A stretch of DNA of 56,384 bases from CAYOHG01 sp964465125. GTDB taxonomy: Bacteria > Planctomycetota > Phycisphaerae > UBA1845 > Fen-1342. Positions 54,201-56,384 of the stretch are shown here, in pieces. The translations under genes were made by a program, and so were the position numbers. The stretch spans positions 1-56,384 of the forward strand of contig CAYXIO010000023.1 in NCBI GenBank assembly GCA_964465125.1, written 5' to 3'. The notes under the pieces were generated by a model, which did not search any database, had not been told where the DNA came from, and saw nothing but the letters and a program-made list of their open reading frames with translations. Numbering within the stretch: the stretch's first letter is position 1; every line of letters starts with the position of its first letter.

Positions 54201-54878
54201 ATGCCGCGCGTGCCCGAGCAGGAGAGCTCGAAACAGCCGCTTCCGCCCGTGCCGGGGCCGTTCGCACGGTTCCCCTGGCGTGTGCTGTTGTTGGGGATCG
54301 TCGCCTCGGCTGGCGCGCTGTTCATCGATCAGCGGGTGACCGACTGGATCACCGCGCCGCAGACCCGTGATGCCGTCACGAAGCCGTTCGGACTGCTGCT
54401 GGCCTCGTCGATCTACCTGAACATCCTGGCGATCCTGGCGTGCTACCCGAATCGCGGCCGGCTGATGATCGGATTCGTCCTGCCGCTGCTGGTGTCCACG
54501 GCCCTCACGCATGCCGCCAAGTGGGCGATCGGACGGGCGCGCCCGTACAACGGCATCGGCCCGTTCCAGTTCGATTCGTTCGAGCTCGAAGGCCGGTTTC
54601 ACTCGTTTCCCAGCGGCCACACCACGGCCGCCGTCACGCTCGCGACGCTGCTGGGCATCTACTTTCCCAAGGCGCGCGGCGTGTTCTATTTCTTCGCCCT
54701 GTGCGTGGCGTTCGAACGCATCCTGAACGACCGGCACTATCTTTCCGACGTGCTGGCCGGGGCGGTGGTGGGTGCGTTCTCGGTGCACCTCTGCGTGAAG
54801 CTGCTGGGCCGGGCGTTCTACGCGAAGCGCTGGACGGCGCAGCGCCTGGGGCTGGCCGACGCGGAGCCGGGCGCGTAG
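54201..54878 (+). CDS. PAP2-family phosphatase, membrane-bound
   Basis: A 225-residue membrane phosphatase of the PAP2 (type 2 phosphatidic acid phosphatase) family. The three catalytic motifs are in place: KWAIGRARP, PSGHTTA and RILNDRHYLSDVLAG. About five helices are predicted (PWRVLLLGIVASAGALFID near 26-44). Such enzymes dephosphorylate lipid phosphates such as phosphatidic acid, undecaprenyl pyrophosphate or lipid A. Substrate unknown. ATG 54201 follows GAGAGG directly. A hairpin (GCCACA/TGTGGC) lies five bases after its stop and may aid termination. Confidence 0.94.
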   Translation: MPRVPEQESSKQPLPPVPGPFARFPWRVLLLGIVASAGALFIDQRVTDWITAPQTRDAVTKPFGLLLASSIYLNILAILACYPNRGRLMIGFVLPLLVSTALTHAAKWAIGRARPYNGIGPFQFDSFELEGRFHSFPSGHTTAAVTLATLLGIYFPKARGVFYFFALCVAFERILNDRHYLSDVLAGAVVGAFSVHLCVKLLGRAFYAKRWTAQRLGLADAEPGA

Positions 54879-54882
54879 GGGT

Positions 54883-54966
54883 GCCACAATCCCTGTGGCG
54901 CTGATGCAGCGACCGCCGGTGGGCGCTGTCAGCGCGGGGTACCACCGTCAGCGTTGGGTGCCACCG
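54883..54966. repeat. Intergenic hairpins and tandem TCAGCG-N7-CCACCG repeats
   Basis: This is the only gene-free stretch over 300 bases (54879-55195). It holds a hairpin GCCACA/TGTGGC at 54883-54899 just after the PAP2 stop. At 54917-54947 a nested hairpin has outer arms CGGTGG and CCACCG and inner arms GCGCTG and CAGCGC. Two 19-bp tandem units follow the same pattern: TCAGCG-CGGGGTA-CCACCG (54929-54947) and TCAGCG-TTGGGTG-CCACCG (54948-54966), with a partial third beginning CTGCGTCAGCAG. The GTGCCAC core is shared with the 13128-13263 array. The remainder to 55195 shows no gene or clear signal. Confidence 0.7.
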
Positions 54967-55195
54967 CTGCGTCAGCAGTGTCGAGTGCGAAGACGCGCTC
55001 CAGGCCACAGCCCGCAGGGCAGCGCGCGCGTCCTGAAGACAGCGCTGGCAGGGCACGGGCATCCGGCGGGGTGGGAATCCCGGGAGTCGTGCGTGCGCGA
55101 TGGGAATTTTGCACGAGCGGCCTTGCGGAACCTGGCACACGCGCTGGACTTGACCGGCGCTCGGCCTGCGCACGTTCCGCCCGGCGCGGAGCGAT

Positions 55196-56383
55196 TCAGG
55201 GCTCCCCTGTGGTCTCTTCGCCGCTGCTTTTCGCTTTCGCCCGCTGCGCTCGGGTAAGCAGCCGGTCCAGGCGCGGCTTGAGCTGTTTCTCGAAGATATC
55301 GTTGATGGGGGTGAACAGCGAATCGCGCTGCGCGAGGATGTCGCGCTCGGCCGCCGCGCGCTCGTCGCCTGCGAGCGTTTCGACCGACGCCATGCGCTGC
55401 TCCAGCGCCTCGAAGTCGGCCTTGCGTCTTGTCAGATAGACGCCGGCGCGTGCCTCGCATTGTTGCAGGATGAGGTGTGCCTTCTGCTGCTGCTCATCGT
55501 CGAGTAGATGTCTGGCGATGAACTCGCGGACGTAGCGCTGCCAGCGCGTTTCGTAGGTCAGGTCCGCGCTTGCCGCCGGGGCCGGCCCGGTTGTGGGGGC
55601 TGCGCCGCCCTCGGCGCCCGCGGCGCCGGTGCCGCTGCTTCCTGCCGGCGCGGCGCCACGACGACCCGCCTGGGCATCGGTTGCACGTGCCCCCGCGTCC
55701 GCGCGCGCGCCGCCGATCGACGCGTTCTCCAGGGCCATGATGCGCGCCACCTCGCGCGCGATGCGCGGGCCATATTTCAACTCGCCCGCCGCCAGTCGCT
55801 CGGCGAATTCCAGCGTTTCGATCGGCTTCTCCCCGTCCCACACGAGATTGTCCATGGGACTGTCGCGCGAAGTGTGACGGTCCACAAGCATCCCGACTTC
55901 CGCACCAAAGGCTGCCGGCGTCAGCCGAGAGGGCTGGTCGGGTTGATTGAAGGCCGCCCGCTGCACCTCGACGACCTCCATCACGGTGCCGCTGCCGCCC
56001 AGGAACACCACCTTTTCAGGATACCAGACGTCGCCGTATTGCTTGAGAGTCGAGCGCGACTCCCAGACCACCCGGCCGTCGCGCTCATACGTGGCGCGTA
56101 CCGGCGACCAGCCGCGCAGGGGGTCGATCCACCAGGTGAGTCGGCCGTAGTCGGTGTCGGCACTGACGACGTGCAGCCCACCCTCGACCGACTCGTGGTA
56201 GACGCGCGCGCTGGGCTGCTTCACCTTGTCGCGCCAAATGGCGTCATCCAGGTCATCGTACGAATTGAGGCAGCACACCCCCAATGTCCTGAGCCTCAGA
56301 ATATTCTCGGGCGCCGTATCATTCTCATAGGGTCCCCTGAAAATCCCCGATCCCCGCGCGCTTTTTAAATAAACTCGTGGCAT
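55196..56383 (-). CDS. Protein of unknown function with low-complexity linker, probably partial
   Basis: A 395-residue frame that starts with ATG at the last bases of the window (56381-56383). The true start may lie outside, since no signal peptide or ribosome-binding site can be seen. The N-terminal part (to about 190) is beta-rich, with SARVYHESVEGGLHVVSAD, RLTWWIDPLRGWSPVRATYE and ESRSTLKQYGDVWYPEKVVF. It resembles outer-membrane lipoprotein-sorting or lipoprotein-localisation folds found in secreted planctomycete proteins, by pattern only. An Ala/Gly/Pro-rich linker (about 225-275) leads to a helical, coiled-coil-prone C-terminus (EQQQKAHLILQQCEARAGVYL, EALEQRMASVETLAGDERAAAER). Function unknown. 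Confidence 0.68.
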   Translation of the reverse strand: MPRVYLKSARGSGIFRGPYENDTAPENILRLRTLGVCCLNSYDDLDDAIWRDKVKQPSARVYHESVEGGLHVVSADTDYGRLTWWIDPLRGWSPVRATYERDGRVVWESRSTLKQYGDVWYPEKVVFLGGSGTVMEVVEVQRAAFNQPDQPSRLTPAAFGAEVGMLVDRHTSRDSPMDNLVWDGEKPIETLEFAERLAAGELKYGPRIAREVARIMALENASIGGARADAGARATDAQAGRRGAAPAGSSGTGAAGAEGGAAPTTGPAPAASADLTYETRWQRYVREFIARHLLDDEQQQKAHLILQQCEARAGVYLTRRKADFEALEQRMASVETLAGDERAAAERDILAQRDSLFTPINDIFEKQLKPRLDRLLTRAQRAKAKSSGEETTGEP

Positions 56384-56384
56384 A

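Noticed and set aside
54135..54887. Minus-strand frame opposite the PAP2 phosphatase
   Set aside because: It covers the three intact PAP2 motifs on the plus strand and is low-complexity Arg/Gln-rich.

Overview
The window is a densely packed, visibly GC-rich bacterial chromosome segment holding 43 protein-coding genes that I can support. No rRNA, tRNA, CRISPR array, prophage or insertion sequence was found. An MCE-family protein, a GT9 heptosyltransferase-like enzyme and many signal peptides indicate a diderm. Secreted proteins of unknown function, PQQ-type propellers, GT87 mannosyltransferase-like pairs, a jelly-roll tail on a GH31 enzyme, DUF2934, and intergenic repeats built around GTGCCAC together suggest a planctomycete. 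That assignment is an inference with moderate confidence.

Region 1 (1-8412) is an L-arabinose locus. On the minus strand a secreted GH51 arabinofuranosidase is followed by a YtfQ-type sugar-binding protein and an RbsA-type ABC ATPase cut by the window edge. Divergently, araB, araD and a fucose-isomerase-like protein run on the plus strand. The last of these is the likely arabinose isomerase, since no classical AraA is present. The two operons share a 149-bp promoter region with an AT-rich core and a 9-bp direct repeat spaced 40 bp.

Region 2 (8413-13275) holds a single-chain restriction-modification enzyme of the type ISP/IIG kind, flanked by a degenerate short tandem repeat, then aspartate kinase and a five-unit palindromic repeat array. 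Region 3 (13276-18022) is catabolic: thiolase, two acyl-CoA dehydrogenases and a divergent arginase. Region 4 (18065-26247) carries a secreted PQQ-like propeller protein, a membrane protein of unknown function, an MCE/MlaD protein, a stand-alone receiver domain, a TIM-barrel sugar-phosphate isomerase-like protein, a secreted unknown, a flippase-like membrane protein and a secreted basic protein.

Region 5 (26467-35424) has hslU without hslV, a class V aminotransferase, a single-domain globin with an unusual B10 residue, a secreted DPP-IV-type peptidase, a small membrane protein, folC and aroB. Region 6 (35426-49509) is rich in cell-envelope and carbohydrate genes: two GT87-type membrane glycosyltransferases, a long GH31 glycosidase, a secreted BNR-repeat protein, a HEAT-repeat/secreted-protein operon, GT4 and GT9 glycosyltransferases, a secreted PrcB-C-like protein and an MFS transporter.

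Region 7 (49548-56383) has gcvH and gcvP of the glycine cleavage system (gcvT is not here), a DUF2934 protein, a cold-shock protein, a PAP2 phosphatase, a second repeat cluster, and an unknown protein running to the window edge.

No gene cluster looks like a wholly new multi-gene system. The most distinctive items are the arabinose locus with a substituted isomerase, the solo type ISP enzyme, the two GTGCCAC-containing intergenic repeat families, and the globin lacking TyrB10.
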